From: Chitinophagales bacterium
GTDB lineage: Bacteria; Bacteroidota; Bacteroidia; Chitinophagales; UBA8649
Assembly: GCA_020635995.1 (NCBI GenBank)
Contig: JACJYS010000005.1
Location: forward strand, 124,001 to 188,000
Direction of reading: 5' to 3'
Length of the DNA: 64,000 bases
Below are positions 1-9,719 of the stretch, one piece after another. The first letter of the stretch is position 1; each line of letters opens with the position of its first letter. Both the position numbers and the translations under genes were made by a program. The notes under the pieces were generated by a model that was not told the origin of the DNA, did no database searches, and worked only from the letters and a program-made list of their open reading frames with translations.

Positions 1-1
1 A

Positions 2-919
2 GAAGACAATTGGAGAAGAAGCAATAAAAGTTCAGATGCCGAATTTGCCGATGGCGATAAAGACAATGGAGATGAATACATGAGCAGAATAAACGCCACT
101 TATGAAGCCATGCTGGAGGCTGTTCCTAATAGTGAAGAAGAAAAAACAGAATTAAAAAATAATATTATTGATGCTTATTACGGATCGGGAGTTTTATATA
201 AAGTTGATTTAGACAACATACCTAAAAGTATAGAAATGTTTGAAAAACTAAACAACTTATATGCTTCCAATAAATATAAAGCAGAAGCATACTACTTTTT
301 GTACACACTATATACCGATAGCGACAAAAAATCTAAAGCTAATGATGCAAAAAGTATCATTTTAGGCGAATTTCCTAACAGTAAATATGCCAGCTTAATT
401 AAAAACCCTAATAAATATAACGAAAAGGAAATAGAAGATTATTACGATAATCTATACACTTTATATACTAAAGAGCAGTACGACCAAGTAATAACAAAAG
501 TAGATGAAGCAAAAACTAAATTTGAAAACAACCCTATTCAAGCTAAATATGATTTAATAAAAGCACTATCAATAGGAGGAAAAAAACAGTTAGAAGAATT
601 TAAAGCTTCATTAAGTTATGTAGTTAATGAACACAAAAATACCGAAGAAGAGAAAAAAGCTACAGAAATATTAGCTTATCTTAATGGGCAAAATCCTGTG
701 TTAGATAATAATCCTTCGCCTACAAACACCATAAACACACCTGTTAATAATGGAGGAAAAAATACTTTATCAAAAGACAAAATAGACAAGATAAAAACTC
801 CTGAAAAAATAGATGAAAAATCTCGTGATGGTTTGAAAATTAACATAGGTAAAAAAGAGTTTAACATTGGAGGAAAAAATAAAGTTGACTCCAAAGACAC
901 TAAAAAAGAAGGCGAATAA
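2..919 (+). CDS. SprE/PorW-like T9SS-associated TPR protein, 5' truncated
   Basis: The reading frame is open to the left window edge, so the true start and any lipoprotein signal lie outside. About 305 residues are visible. The first ~215 are helical repeats of TPR type, rich in Tyr, Lys and Glu (for example a run of an Ala-Glu-Ala-Tyr-Tyr helix followed by spacer and a second helix). The last ~90 residues are a low-complexity Asn/Pro/Thr linker and a basic tail. The repeat style and the position directly before a class A PBP resemble the C-terminal part of SprE/PorW, the lipoprotein that links parts of the type IX secretion machinery. The family call is inference from repeat style and context with the gld cluster 4 kb away; a generic TPR protein is the alternative. 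Confidence 0.6.
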   Translation, partial: EDNWRRSNKSSDAEFADGDKDNGDEYMSRINATYEAMLEAVPNSEEEKTELKNNIIDAYYGSGVLYKVDLDNIPKSIEMFEKLNNLYASNKYKAEAYYFLYTLYTDSDKKSKANDAKSIILGEFPNSKYASLIKNPNKYNEKEIEDYYDNLYTLYTKEQYDQVITKVDEAKTKFENNPIQAKYDLIKALSIGGKKQLEEFKASLSYVVNEHKNTEEEKKATEILAYLNGQNPVLDNNPSPTNTINTPVNNGGKNTLSKDKIDKIKTPEKIDEKSRDGLKINIGKKEFNIGGKNKVDSKDTKKEGE

Positions 920-940
920 AAATTTGACCAAACTGAAAAT

Positions 941-3232
941 ATGGCTTCTACAAAAACTAAAAGCAATAAAATGATAAGAACTATTTGGTTAGCATTCTTA
1001 TTTCTAATTATTTTTATAGCAATCTTTTTTTGGGGAATATCAAAAGGCTTACTTGGCGAAATGCCCACTTTTGATGAAATAGAAAACCCCAATAGCGATT
1101 TAGCTACAGAAATTTATTCGTCAGATTCTGATGTGCCCATTGGTAAATATTATAGCAAAAACAGGTCTAATGCCAAGTTTGAAGAACTTCCTCAAAACTT
1201 AATAGATGCGTTAATTGCTACTGAAGATGTGCGTTTTTATAAACATTCCGGTATAGATATGAAACGTACATTCTCTTCAGTATTTTTCTTAGGAAAAAGA
1301 GGTGGAGGTAGTACAATTACTCAACAATTGGCGAGAAATCTTTTTCATGATGTTGATAGGTCAAGCTCAATTAAAAGAATATTTCAAAAACTAAAAGAGT
1401 ATGTAATGTCTGTAATGTTAGAACGGACATATACTAAAGAGGAAATACTTACCATGTATTTAAACACAGTAGATTTTATACATAATTCTTTTGGTATAAA
1501 ATCGGCAGCTAAAACATACTTTAATAAAAATGTAAGCGATTTAACCACCAACGAAAGTGCAACTTTAATTGGCATGCTTAAAGGTCCATTCGTCTTTAAT
1601 CCTGTTTCAAATCCAGAAAAAGCTTTAAACAGAAAGAAAACAGTTATAGACCAAATGTACAAATATGGGTTTATAGACCAAGCGGCAAAAGATACATTAA
1701 GAGATAAAGAAATAGTTACAGATTTTAAAGCTACAAATCATATAAATGGCATAGCACCACATTTTAGAGAACAATTAAGAATGTGGTTAAAAGATTGGGC
1801 TACTAACAAAATAAACCCGAGCACAGGAAAACCATATAATATTTATAAAGATGGATTAAAAGTTTATACTACTATAAACGGAAAAATGCAAACCTATGCC
1901 GAAGAAGCCGTAGCAGAGCATTTAACAGAATGGCAAGATATGTTTTTTAAACATTGGAAAGGCAAAGACCCATGGGAGTATTACGATAAATATGACAGAG
2001 CCAACACCGCTCCTAAGCAAGAAGATTTGCTAATAGAAAATGTTACTAAAATATTTATGCAAAAAGACACTTTAAGTAAAGAAGAAGCACTTAAAGTAAT
2101 AAATACACCAAGAGAAATGACTTTATGGAGTCATCATGGCAATATAGATACCGTACTTAGCCCCTTAGATTCCGTAAAATATTACAAAATGATTTTACAG
2201 ACAGGTTTGCTGGCTGTAGATCCCAATACGGGTTATGTAAAAGCGTGGGTAGGTGGTGCTAATTTTGAGCAAAACCAATTTGACCATGTAAATATTAATA
2301 CAAAAAGGCAAGTGGGTTCAACATTTAAACCACTTATTTATATTTTAGCCATAAAAGAAGTGGGTTATTCTCCATGTTTTAAAGTACCGGATGCACCTAT
2401 TTGTTTTGACCCCGATGACCCAAAATGGCCTATTTTAAAAAAATATTGTCCAAAAAACTCAGATGGCAGTTCAGACGGAATGATGGCAATAAAAGACGGA
2501 CTTGCGGCATCTAAAAATCAAGTAACAGCATATTTAATGCACGAGTTAAATGCTAATGCCGTGGTTAATTTTGCCCATAATTTAGGTATAGAAAGCGAAA
2601 TACCTCCCTACCCTTCCATTTGCTTAGGAGTAGCCGATATTTCTGTATATGAAATGATACACGCTTACTCCACTTTTGCCAATGGAGGCGGAAACAGCAT
2701 AGAACCTATCTTTGTTACAAGAATAGAAGACAGCCATGGCAATATTATTGAAGAATTTTATCCGCATAAAAAACAAGCTTTAGACGAACAGTCTGCATAC
2801 ATTATTACTCAAATGCTGAGAAATGTAGTGGACGGAAGTCCGTCTTATGCTACAGGTGCAAGAGTGCGTTTTAAGTACAATATCCCCCGAACATTGCAAA
2901 TAGCCGGAAAAACAGGAACAACACAAAACAACTCTGATGGTTGGTTTATGGGCTACACACCGGAGCTTCTTGCCGGTGTTTGGGTGGGCAATGACGATAA
3001 ATTTGTACGTTTTAGAAGCACATCTTTAGGACAAGGAGCCAGCACAGCACTACCTATATGGGCTAAATTTATTAAAAAAGTTTATGCCGATACTTCATTG
3101 CATTACAACATTAATGCTTCATTTGAAAAACCTACAGAAAAACTTTACGTAGAGCTTGATTGTACAAAGTTTGAAAATGAACACGGAAGTGAAGGACATA
3201 CGCCAGAAATGAATAACTTCTTTGAGCAATAA
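941..3232 (+). CDS. Class A penicillin-binding protein (PBP1A family)
   Basis: A bifunctional peptidoglycan synthase of 763 residues with one N-terminal membrane segment (about 12-31). The glycosyltransferase 51 domain follows, with the catalytic Glu95 in ATEDVRFY and the motif GGSTITQQLARNL at about 122-134. The transpeptidase domain carries the acylated Ser460 in the SxxK motif STFK, the SxN motif at 522-524 and KTG at 655-657, so all catalytic motifs are intact. The length is normal for Bacteroidota PBP1A. It starts 21 bp after the SprE-like gene and its 3' end overlaps uvrC by 11 bp, suggesting a single transcript. It polymerises and cross-links glycan strands on the outer face of the inner membrane. 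Confidence 0.95.
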   Translation: MASTKTKSNKMIRTIWLAFLFLIIFIAIFFWGISKGLLGEMPTFDEIENPNSDLATEIYSSDSDVPIGKYYSKNRSNAKFEELPQNLIDALIATEDVRFYKHSGIDMKRTFSSVFFLGKRGGGSTITQQLARNLFHDVDRSSSIKRIFQKLKEYVMSVMLERTYTKEEILTMYLNTVDFIHNSFGIKSAAKTYFNKNVSDLTTNESATLIGMLKGPFVFNPVSNPEKALNRKKTVIDQMYKYGFIDQAAKDTLRDKEIVTDFKATNHINGIAPHFREQLRMWLKDWATNKINPSTGKPYNIYKDGLKVYTTINGKMQTYAEEAVAEHLTEWQDMFFKHWKGKDPWEYYDKYDRANTAPKQEDLLIENVTKIFMQKDTLSKEEALKVINTPREMTLWSHHGNIDTVLSPLDSVKYYKMILQTGLLAVDPNTGYVKAWVGGANFEQNQFDHVNINTKRQVGSTFKPLIYILAIKEVGYSPCFKVPDAPICFDPDDPKWPILKKYCPKNSDGSSDGMMAIKDGLAASKNQVTAYLMHELNANAVVNFAHNLGIESEIPPYPSICLGVADISVYEMIHAYSTFANGGGNSIEPIFVTRIEDSHGNIIEEFYPHKKQALDEQSAYIITQMLRNVVDGSPSYATGARVRFKYNIPRTLQIAGKTGTTQNNSDGWFMGYTPELLAGVWVGNDDKFVRFRSTSLGQGASTALPIWAKFIKKVYADTSLHYNINASFEKPTEKLYVELDCTKFENEHGSEGHTPEMNNFFEQ

Positions 3233-5030
3233 AAAAAACCATAGTGGTTTAACTGATATTCTGCTTACTATACCCGAAAAACCGGGTGTATATAGGTTTT
3301 ATTCTTCAAACAGTGATATACTTTATATAGGCAAAGCTAAAAATCTTAAAAAAAGAGTTAACTCTTATTTTACAAAATCTCACGATAGTTTTAGATTGCG
3401 TTTTATGGTTTCGCAAATTAGAAACATACAATTTACAGTAGTAGAAAACGAAAAAGATGCATTACTATTAGAACGCAATTTAATTAACAATGAAAAACCT
3501 AAGTACAATATCCAATTTAGAGATGATAAATCTTATCCTTCTATTGCTATAAAAAATGAACCGTTCCCTCGTGTATTCTTTACAAGAAAAAAAATAGATG
3601 ACGGAAGCGAATATTTTGGTCCTTACACATCAGTTTTTTATGCCCGAAAAGCCTTTGAAACGATAACTAAACTATTTCCACTTAGAACTTGCAGTTTAAA
3701 TTTAACAAAAAAAAATATTGAAAATAAAAAGTTTAAAGTTTGTTTAGAATATCATATTGAAAACTGTTTAGGTCCATGCGAGGGATACCAAAGTGAGGAG
3801 GAATATCTGAACAACATAGAGCAAATTAGAAATATTTTGCAAGGAAAATCATCAGTAGCTATAAGTTATTTAGAGGAAAAACAAAAAGAATTTGAAGATA
3901 ATTTGGCGTACGAAAAAGCTCACGATTATCAAAAAAGAATAGAAACACTGCAAGATTATAAGCGGAAAAACAACATAGTGGACTCAAGTATAAATCATGT
4001 AGATGCCTACCACATATTATCTGTTGAAGAACGCAGTTTTATAACTTATTTAAAAATAAGAAATGGAGCTATTGTAAGCACTTTTAATTTTCAATTAAAG
4101 CACAAACTTGACGAAAACGATGCTCAACTGCTACAAAGTTTAATAGAAAAGCACAGAAGCGAAAGAACAGAAAATGAAAATGCTCCTGAAGTTATTGTTC
4201 CTATTGATATTGATATTGTTGATGTTAAAATAACTGTTCCAAAAAGTGGCGATAAACTGAAAATTTTAGAGATAGCATTTAGAAATTTAATATCTCAAAA
4301 GCAGCATTATTTTGATATTAAAGAAAAACAAGCAAAAAAAGAAAGCAATGTAGAACGCATACTTTTACAAATGCAAAAAGATTTAAGACTAACAGAAAAG
4401 CCCATACACATTGAGTGCTTTGATAATTCAAACATACAAGGCACTAATCCTGTGGCATCAATGGTTGTATTTAAAAACGCTAAGCCTTCAAAAAAAGATT
4501 ATAGGCATTTTAAAATAAAAACTGTAGAAGGTCCAAATGATTTTGCCAGCATGGAAGAAGTGGTGTATAGAAGGTATAGTCGCCTTATTAAAGAAGAAAA
4601 AGAATTACCTAATTTAGTTATTGTAGATGGAGGCAAAGGTCAACTAAGTTCGGCTTTAAAAAGTCTTGAAAAATTAAATTTAATAGGTAAGCTTCCTATT
4701 ATAGGCATAGCTAAAAGATTAGAAGAAATATATTATCCGGGCGATAGTTTACCTTTGTATATCAATAAAAAAAGTGAATCATTAAAAGTTATTCAACACT
4801 TAAGAAACGAAGCACATCGTTTTGCTATAACTTTTCATAGAGATTTAAGAAGTAAATCATTTATTCAATCTGAATTAGACCAAATAAAAGGCATAGGCGA
4901 TAGTACTAAAGAAAAACTTTTAAAAGAGTATGGTTCCACAAAAAAAATAAAGCGAGCTTCTTTAGAAGAACTCGCTTTATTTATAGGTAAATCAAAAGCT
5001 AATTTGATTTACAATTATTTTAATGATTAA
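3222..5030 (+). CDS. uvrC: UvrABC excinuclease subunit C
   Basis: Nucleotide excision repair endonuclease of 602 residues, making the two incisions around UvrB-bound damage. Order of domains: GIY-YIG nuclease (about 13-95, GVYRF and ILYIGKAKNLKKRV), the conserved cysteine stretch ending LGPCEGY near 180, a UVR helical segment near 200-235, the RNase H-like C-terminal nuclease (IECFDNSNIQGTNPVAS, VDGGKGQL) and C-terminal helix-hairpin-helix (about 550-602). The start is TTG at 3222: a stop lies in frame at 3210 and no ATG precedes the conserved GIY-YIG core. The 3' end overlaps the convergent gldN by 4 bp, and the last ~30 codons contain a hairpin that looks like the terminator of the opposite operon. 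Confidence 0.95.
   Translation: MSNKKNHSGLTDILLTIPEKPGVYRFYSSNSDILYIGKAKNLKKRVNSYFTKSHDSFRLRFMVSQIRNIQFTVVENEKDALLLERNLINNEKPKYNIQFRDDKSYPSIAIKNEPFPRVFFTRKKIDDGSEYFGPYTSVFYARKAFETITKLFPLRTCSLNLTKKNIENKKFKVCLEYHIENCLGPCEGYQSEEEYLNNIEQIRNILQGKSSVAISYLEEKQKEFEDNLAYEKAHDYQKRIETLQDYKRKNNIVDSSINHVDAYHILSVEERSFITYLKIRNGAIVSTFNFQLKHKLDENDAQLLQSLIEKHRSERTENENAPEVIVPIDIDIVDVKITVPKSGDKLKILEIAFRNLISQKQHYFDIKEKQAKKESNVERILLQMQKDLRLTEKPIHIECFDNSNIQGTNPVASMVVFKNAKPSKKDYRHFKIKTVEGPNDFASMEEVVYRRYSRLIKEEKELPNLVIVDGGKGQLSSALKSLEKLNLIGKLPIIGIAKRLEEIYYPGDSLPLYINKKSESLKVIQHLRNEAHRFAITFHRDLRSKSFIQSELDQIKGIGDSTKEKLLKEYGSTKKIKRASLEELALFIGKSKANLIYNYFND
4940..4980 (-). terminator. Terminator of the T9SS operon, inside uvrC
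   Basis: Ten-base perfect arms ATAAAGCGAG (4947-4956) and CTCGCTTTAT (4971-4980), with a second inner TTCT/AGAA pairing. On the minus strand the hairpin is followed by a T-rich run (complement of 4940-4950), as expected for an intrinsic terminator downstream of gldN. It lies entirely within the uvrC coding sequence. Confidence 0.7.
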
Positions 5031-5848
5031 TATGACCACAAATCATGCTCAAAATTAAATAACTCATCTTTAATTCTATCAGACTCAAATAAAGCATCTA
5101 ATCCTGTAGCATATTCTTGAATAACTCTATCATAAACATTAGATTCTTTAGTTATATAGCTATCAAATAAACGAGCTTCAAAAATATCTTCCCAACTTAA
5201 TCTTATAGCATCATTTCCTGTATTATAAGCTTCGTATTTAGAAATAATAGGTCTTAACTGTGGATAATAAACCCAGTACATTGTTTCATCTCCTAAGTAA
5301 TTTCCATCACTACTATATGATTCTATTACTGGAGCAATACCTAAAATTCTAACTTGGAAAGTTGAAGTTTCTTCGTCAAAAAACCAATCTTCTTTAATTT
5401 TGTATTTAATAACCTTTTGTGGGTCAAATTCATTTACTTGAACAATTTCCTCTTGTTGTAAAGTTATAGGGTTAATACGCGAAATAGTATCTACACTATT
5501 GCCTATCATACCTACTTTCTCTACCGCCAAAGTATCTAAAAATTGATCAGCATTAAGAACCGACATATCATAAACTGTTAACTCCCCGCTAGCCGCAGCA
5601 CTATGAATAATATCTATTAGAGGCATTTGAGGATAAGAGAAAATTAAATTCATTTTTTCTCTAACATCAATAGTTCTCCAAATTCTTTTTGTCCAAAAAA
5701 CATCAGCTTCTCTGATATCATCGTATTCTATTATGCCTTTTTCCGATGTATTTTTCTTTTCATACACACCGTCTATCACAGGATCTTGTGCTTTTACGAA
5801 TCCTATCGCAAAAAGGGCAACAAAGAAGATTGAAAATAATTTTTTCAT
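5027..5848 (-). CDS. gldN: T9SS/gliding protein GldN (PorN)
   Basis: Periplasmic component that forms rings with the lipoprotein GldK at the outer membrane in the type IX secretion system. A signal peptide is clear if the ATG at 5848 is used (MKKLFSIFFVALFAIGFVKAQ); a second ATG three codons upstream (5857) is possible. The mature protein has the family's opening (an acidic IIEYDDIREADVFW stretch followed by a KRIWRTIDVREKMN block) and the typical length of about 270-300 residues. It is the last gene of the gldKLMN cluster and overlaps uvrC by 4 bp in convergent orientation. Confidence 0.95.
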   Translation of the reverse strand: MKKLFSIFFVALFAIGFVKAQDPVIDGVYEKKNTSEKGIIEYDDIREADVFWTKRIWRTIDVREKMNLIFSYPQMPLIDIIHSAAASGELTVYDMSVLNADQFLDTLAVEKVGMIGNSVDTISRINPITLQQEEIVQVNEFDPQKVIKYKIKEDWFFDEETSTFQVRILGIAPVIESYSSDGNYLGDETMYWVYYPQLRPIISKYEAYNTGNDAIRLSWEDIFEARLFDSYITKESNVYDRVIQEYATGLDALFESDRIKDELFNFEHDLWSY

Positions 5849-5899
5849 AGTTAACATTTTATGTAATTATAACGTTCTTATTATACTTTAAATTGTCTA

Positions 5900-7570
5900 T
5901 TAAAATACTTGGAAAGACATACTAGGTATTTTTCTAGTTTTTCCGTCTGGTCCTTTTACTTTAATATTATCAAATACCATCAAATCATTAGGTTTAGCTC
6001 TATCTATAAGATTATTAACTGTTCCACTATACATTGGTCCACTATTTCCTCTTGCCGGTAATAAGTCACCACCAGAAGTTAAATAGAAATCATAGCTCTC
6101 TACTGTAAAACGTGCTTCAAAGTCAAAATCTTTTAATAAAGGAACTATACCACCTTTAGCTTTAATAGTACCTTTTTGACCTTTACCGTTTAAGGTTAAT
6201 GCCTCATCTCCACCTAATGTTGGTATTGGATCCGGAATAAATTTAACTCTAAATTCCATAGAGCCACCAGTATTAGCACCTGCTGCATTTTTACCACTAA
6301 CTGAAATATTAGCTTTACCTGCTGAAGTTGGTCTTGCCACAAACTTTCCATTTCCTTGGTTACTTAATGTACCATTATTAATAGATGCAGAAACCGTACC
6401 CGGCTTAGCATCACCCACAGTTATTGACAACGGGTTATCAACACCTATGTATAATACGTTCATTTTAGTAGGAGAAATAGACAAACCTGCCGGAGGAGCT
6501 ACTTCATAATCTGCTGTAAACGGATAGTTGTCAAATTTACCTTCTTGTCCTGGTTTAGGTATTTGAATAACTCCAGAATAAGAGTGAGAACCAACACCTG
6601 CTGAACCTGTATAATTTGCCATACCACCACTCATTTCTAATTCTTGTGGATTTGAAACCGGTAAATCTTTCTCTCCATTTCCAACGTAAGGTTTATAATT
6701 TCCTGCTGAATCTGTTTCAAATTTGCTCATGTCTAATTTACCTAAGTAAACTTTACCATTTAGGTTTGAACTTGAAGCTGCTAAGAAAATTTTAGCGTCA
6801 TATTTACCTCCAGAAGGAAGGTAGCTTGATTCTGCCATTACTTGAGCTGCTAATTTGTCAATTTTAACTTGAACCGCACCTACTCTACTTAATAAAAACT
6901 CATTAATTGAAGCTTGTGCATTTACAGCATCATTTTTAATTTTATCTAAAATTGTAACTGTAGCACCAATTGGAACATGATAAAAGTTTTTATATTCCCA
7001 TATTCTTTTTGGATTTCCTACAGGAAGTTCTTCATTATCATTTGCTTCTAATGTTAAGTTATTTTCAAAATTAGCTTTTTCTTGAGGAGCAACTTTTTCA
7101 ACTATAGCTAATAATGCTACACGGGTATCATTGATTTTTTGTTTCAAATCTTTACCTTTGGTACCCTCAGCTAAAATTCTAGATGAACCATCATAATCGT
7201 CTGGTTTGTTAGGCAAATCACCTTGACCAAATTCTGTAGCACCATTTTTATAACCTCCACTTTCCATGGTTACTTCATGCTTAACTTGATCTATAAATTG
7301 TATTAGGTTAGCAATTTCAGAATTTACATCTTTAGAACTAGCTAATAGAGGTCCGGCAACATCCGGATTCTTTTCAGCTTCTTTAGCTAAAGCTTCATCA
7401 ATTAATCTAACTTTATCTTCTACCGCAGAGGTAGAGTTGTTGATACCTTCTTGAACTGTTCTAAACGCTTCAAGAATTTCCGCTGACACATTCAATGCTA
7501 ACATAGCTGTTAGTACCAAATACATCATGTTTATCATTTTCTGTCTTGGACTTAGTTTACCACCTGCCAT
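5900..7570 (-). CDS. gldM: T9SS/gliding motor protein GldM (PorM)
   Basis: Inner membrane-anchored periplasmic subunit of the proton-driven GldLM motor that powers T9SS secretion and gliding. The sequence begins MAGGKLSPRQKMINMMYLVL, the hallmark of the family, with a single transmembrane helix at about 14-32 and a very long periplasmic part. The first ~220 periplasmic residues are helical, followed by beta-rich domains. 556 residues is in the normal range. It lies 43 bp downstream of gldL and 51-60 bp upstream of gldN on the same strand. Confidence 0.96.
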   Translation of the reverse strand: MAGGKLSPRQKMINMMYLVLTAMLALNVSAEILEAFRTVQEGINNSTSAVEDKVRLIDEALAKEAEKNPDVAGPLLASSKDVNSEIANLIQFIDQVKHEVTMESGGYKNGATEFGQGDLPNKPDDYDGSSRILAEGTKGKDLKQKINDTRVALLAIVEKVAPQEKANFENNLTLEANDNEELPVGNPKRIWEYKNFYHVPIGATVTILDKIKNDAVNAQASINEFLLSRVGAVQVKIDKLAAQVMAESSYLPSGGKYDAKIFLAASSSNLNGKVYLGKLDMSKFETDSAGNYKPYVGNGEKDLPVSNPQELEMSGGMANYTGSAGVGSHSYSGVIQIPKPGQEGKFDNYPFTADYEVAPPAGLSISPTKMNVLYIGVDNPLSITVGDAKPGTVSASINNGTLSNQGNGKFVARPTSAGKANISVSGKNAAGANTGGSMEFRVKFIPDPIPTLGGDEALTLNGKGQKGTIKAKGGIVPLLKDFDFEARFTVESYDFYLTSGGDLLPARGNSGPMYSGTVNNLIDRAKPNDLMVFDNIKVKGPDGKTRKIPSMSFQVF

Positions 7571-7613
7571 TTTTTATTTCTTTTTAAAGTTTATAAATAA
7601 GGTTTTAAAGTTA

Positions 7614-8267
7614 TTATGCTTTCATAGCCGATAGCATATTGCCATAAACTTTATTTAAAGAAGATAAATTACTTTGTAAATCACTCATTTGAGATTGTAC
7701 TGCACCTGTAGATTCACTAATAGATTTAATAGAATCTAAAGTATTAGCTAATCCATCAGCTGAAGCTAAAGCAGATTCATAAGCGTTTTTAACTTTACCT
7801 AAAGCACCTGCTGCTGCTTTTGCATTAGAAGCATATTCTTCTGTAGCTAATGAAGCTGAACTTAAATCTCCCATTTTAGAAACATTATCACTTAACTTAC
7901 CTAAGTTAGTTCCTAATCTAGAAATCATTTCTTGCTCTACATTAGCCTTAGCTAACATATCGTCAAGATTTTGAGTTAAAGAACCTTTAGAACCACTTCC
8001 TGTAGAAAGTCCACTAAATTCTTCATCTTCTTCTACTAATTCAGGGTGTACATTTTCCCAATGATATTCTGTTGGTACAGGTACAAATGCTTGTACTAAG
8101 AATATAAGTGCTTCTGTTCCTAAACCGAACATCAACATAACGTTAGCACCTGGTAAGTGCAAAATTTTAAATAATGCTCCAACAATTACTACCGCTGCAC
8201 CTACACTGTAGAATACATTTAAAATAGTTTGTCCTTTTTTTGATGAAAGAAAATTTCCGTTTGCCAT
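7614..8267 (-). CDS. gldL: T9SS/gliding motor protein GldL (PorL)
   Basis: Inner membrane stator/rotor partner of GldM. Two transmembrane helices occupy about 13-34 and 43-63. Glu52 in the second helix (FGLGTEALIF) matches the membrane-buried glutamate known in this family to be needed for proton coupling. The conserved YHWENVHPEL block follows, then a long Ser/Ala-rich cytoplasmic helical tail (about 110-217). Length 217 is typical. The neighbours gldK upstream and gldM downstream fix the assignment. Confidence 0.96.
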   Translation of the reverse strand: MANGNFLSSKKGQTILNVFYSVGAAVVIVGALFKILHLPGANVMLMFGLGTEALIFLVQAFVPVPTEYHWENVHPELVEEDEEFSGLSTGSGSKGSLTQNLDDMLAKANVEQEMISRLGTNLGKLSDNVSKMGDLSSASLATEEYASNAKAAAGALGKVKNAYESALASADGLANTLDSIKSISESTGAVQSQMSDLQSNLSSLNKVYGNMLSAMKA

Positions 8268-8368
8268 TTTTGTAATTTTTTTTTTAGTTTAAACAATAGT
8301 TTTTAGTGTTATCAATATTTCCGTTTATACATGACAACAATAAGTTTGATATAAATAATTTATTTTGA

Positions 8369-9628
8369 TTAATTTGAATTATCTCTGTAATCTCTACCTA
8401 AATATGTAGATACACATCTGAAACCAATATAACTTTTAGACACATTTGAATAATCCCAGTGTCTTGTTCCTGTTTGAATATAGTATCCTATATCTTTCCA
8501 TGAACCACCTCTTAACACTTTTCTCATTTTAGCTTCAGGATCTCCATCTTGAACATCATATCTAATATCTGGGTTCAAGTCGTGAACAAAGTTGTATGAA
8601 TTTTCATAGTAAGCAGATGAAGTCCATTCAGCTACGTTTCCTGCCATGTTATATAATCCGAAATCATTTGGCCAGTATGCGTCTGCTCTAACTGTGTATA
8701 ATCCACCATCTTCTGGATAGTTTCCTCTACCTGGCTTAAAGTTAGCTAACAAACAACCTTTGCTGTTTCTAATATAAGGACCACCCCATGGATAAGGAGA
8801 TTGGTCTTTGCCACCTCTTGCCGCATATTCCCACTCATGTTCTGTTGGTAATCTAAAGTCATCTATTAAAGGAAGACCTTGACCTTTTTTATAATCATTA
8901 TAGTAACGAGTTCTCCATGCTGTAAAAGCATTTGCTTGATCCCAATTTACACCTACTACAGGATAGTCATCAAATGCAGGGTGTCCGTAGTAGTTTCTTG
9001 CCATTGGCTCATTATAAGAGTATGAAAAATCTCTAATCCATACTAATGTATCCGGATAAATAGGCGTTTCCTCTTTAATTAATAGTTCTTCTCTATCTAT
9101 GTCTTTTACATCAGCTGCTGTTTGCCAATCAATCCAAACATACTCATAAATAAGTTTTCTCGGGTCAACAGAATTAGGCTTCAATGGGTCACTTGCTGGT
9201 AAGTTCATTGAACCTAACATGTCTTTTGTTTCTTGACTTTCCCAATCAATTTCTTGATCCCAATCTATTGATTCTTCTCCTGTTTCATCATTAACTATAA
9301 CGTGCTCCATTAATTTATGAGCTATTGAATCTCTAACCCAATGCTCAAACTGGCGATACTCGTTATTAGTTATTTCTGTGTCATCCATAAAGAAGCCAAC
9401 AATTGAAATAGACTTATTTTTTGTTACTAAAGCATGATTAACATCTTGGTCTGAAGGACCTACATGTAAAAATCCCGTAGGAACGTAAATCATACCGTAT
9501 GGCATCTCGGGCTGCCACCTTGGTCGGTCTAACTCACCTAAAAGTTGACCATTATAGCTACCTCCGCATCCACTTAAAAAGACAATGCTAAGTAGCAAAC
9601 CTGCTATAAACAACGATTTTGTTTTCAT
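8369..9628 (-). CDS. gldK: T9SS/gliding lipoprotein GldK (PorK)
   Basis: Outer membrane lipoprotein with a sulfatase-modifying-factor (formylglycine-generating enzyme) fold; it forms the large periplasmic rings with GldN. From the ATG at 9628 the protein starts MKTKSLFIAGLLLSIVFLSGC, an ideal lipoprotein signal with Cys21. The frame extends upstream to ATGs at 9634, 9682 and 9688, but a TAnnTTTG promoter box covers 9686-9693, so the short form is preferred. FGE-domain landmarks are visible: PVVGVNWDQANAFTAWR, RLPTEHEWEYAARGG, GLYNMAGNVAEW and RKVLRGGSW. First gene of the gldKLMN block. Confidence 0.93.
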   Translation of the reverse strand: MKTKSLFIAGLLLSIVFLSGCGGSYNGQLLGELDRPRWQPEMPYGMIYVPTGFLHVGPSDQDVNHALVTKNKSISIVGFFMDDTEITNNEYRQFEHWVRDSIAHKLMEHVIVNDETGEESIDWDQEIDWESQETKDMLGSMNLPASDPLKPNSVDPRKLIYEYVWIDWQTAADVKDIDREELLIKEETPIYPDTLVWIRDFSYSYNEPMARNYYGHPAFDDYPVVGVNWDQANAFTAWRTRYYNDYKKGQGLPLIDDFRLPTEHEWEYAARGGKDQSPYPWGGPYIRNSKGCLLANFKPGRGNYPEDGGLYTVRADAYWPNDFGLYNMAGNVAEWTSSAYYENSYNFVHDLNPDIRYDVQDGDPEAKMRKVLRGGSWKDIGYYIQTGTRHWDYSNVSKSYIGFRCVSTYLGRDYRDNSN

Positions 9629-9685
9629 TTCCATTTTTTTCGTAGTTGTTTTAAAGTGTGTAAATATAGAGTTTTTTTTCATAAA

Positions 9686-9693
9686 CAAAAATA
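9686..9693 (-). promoter_or_regulatory. Bacteroidota -7 box upstream of gldK
   Basis: TATTTTTG on the minus strand fits the Bacteroidota consensus TAnnTTTG. No good -33 box was seen. If used, it gives a leader of about 50 nt to the ATG at 9628 and rules out the extreme upstream starts. Confidence 0.35.
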
Positions 9694-9719
9694 TATCTGC
9701 ACGCTAATGTAATTATTTT

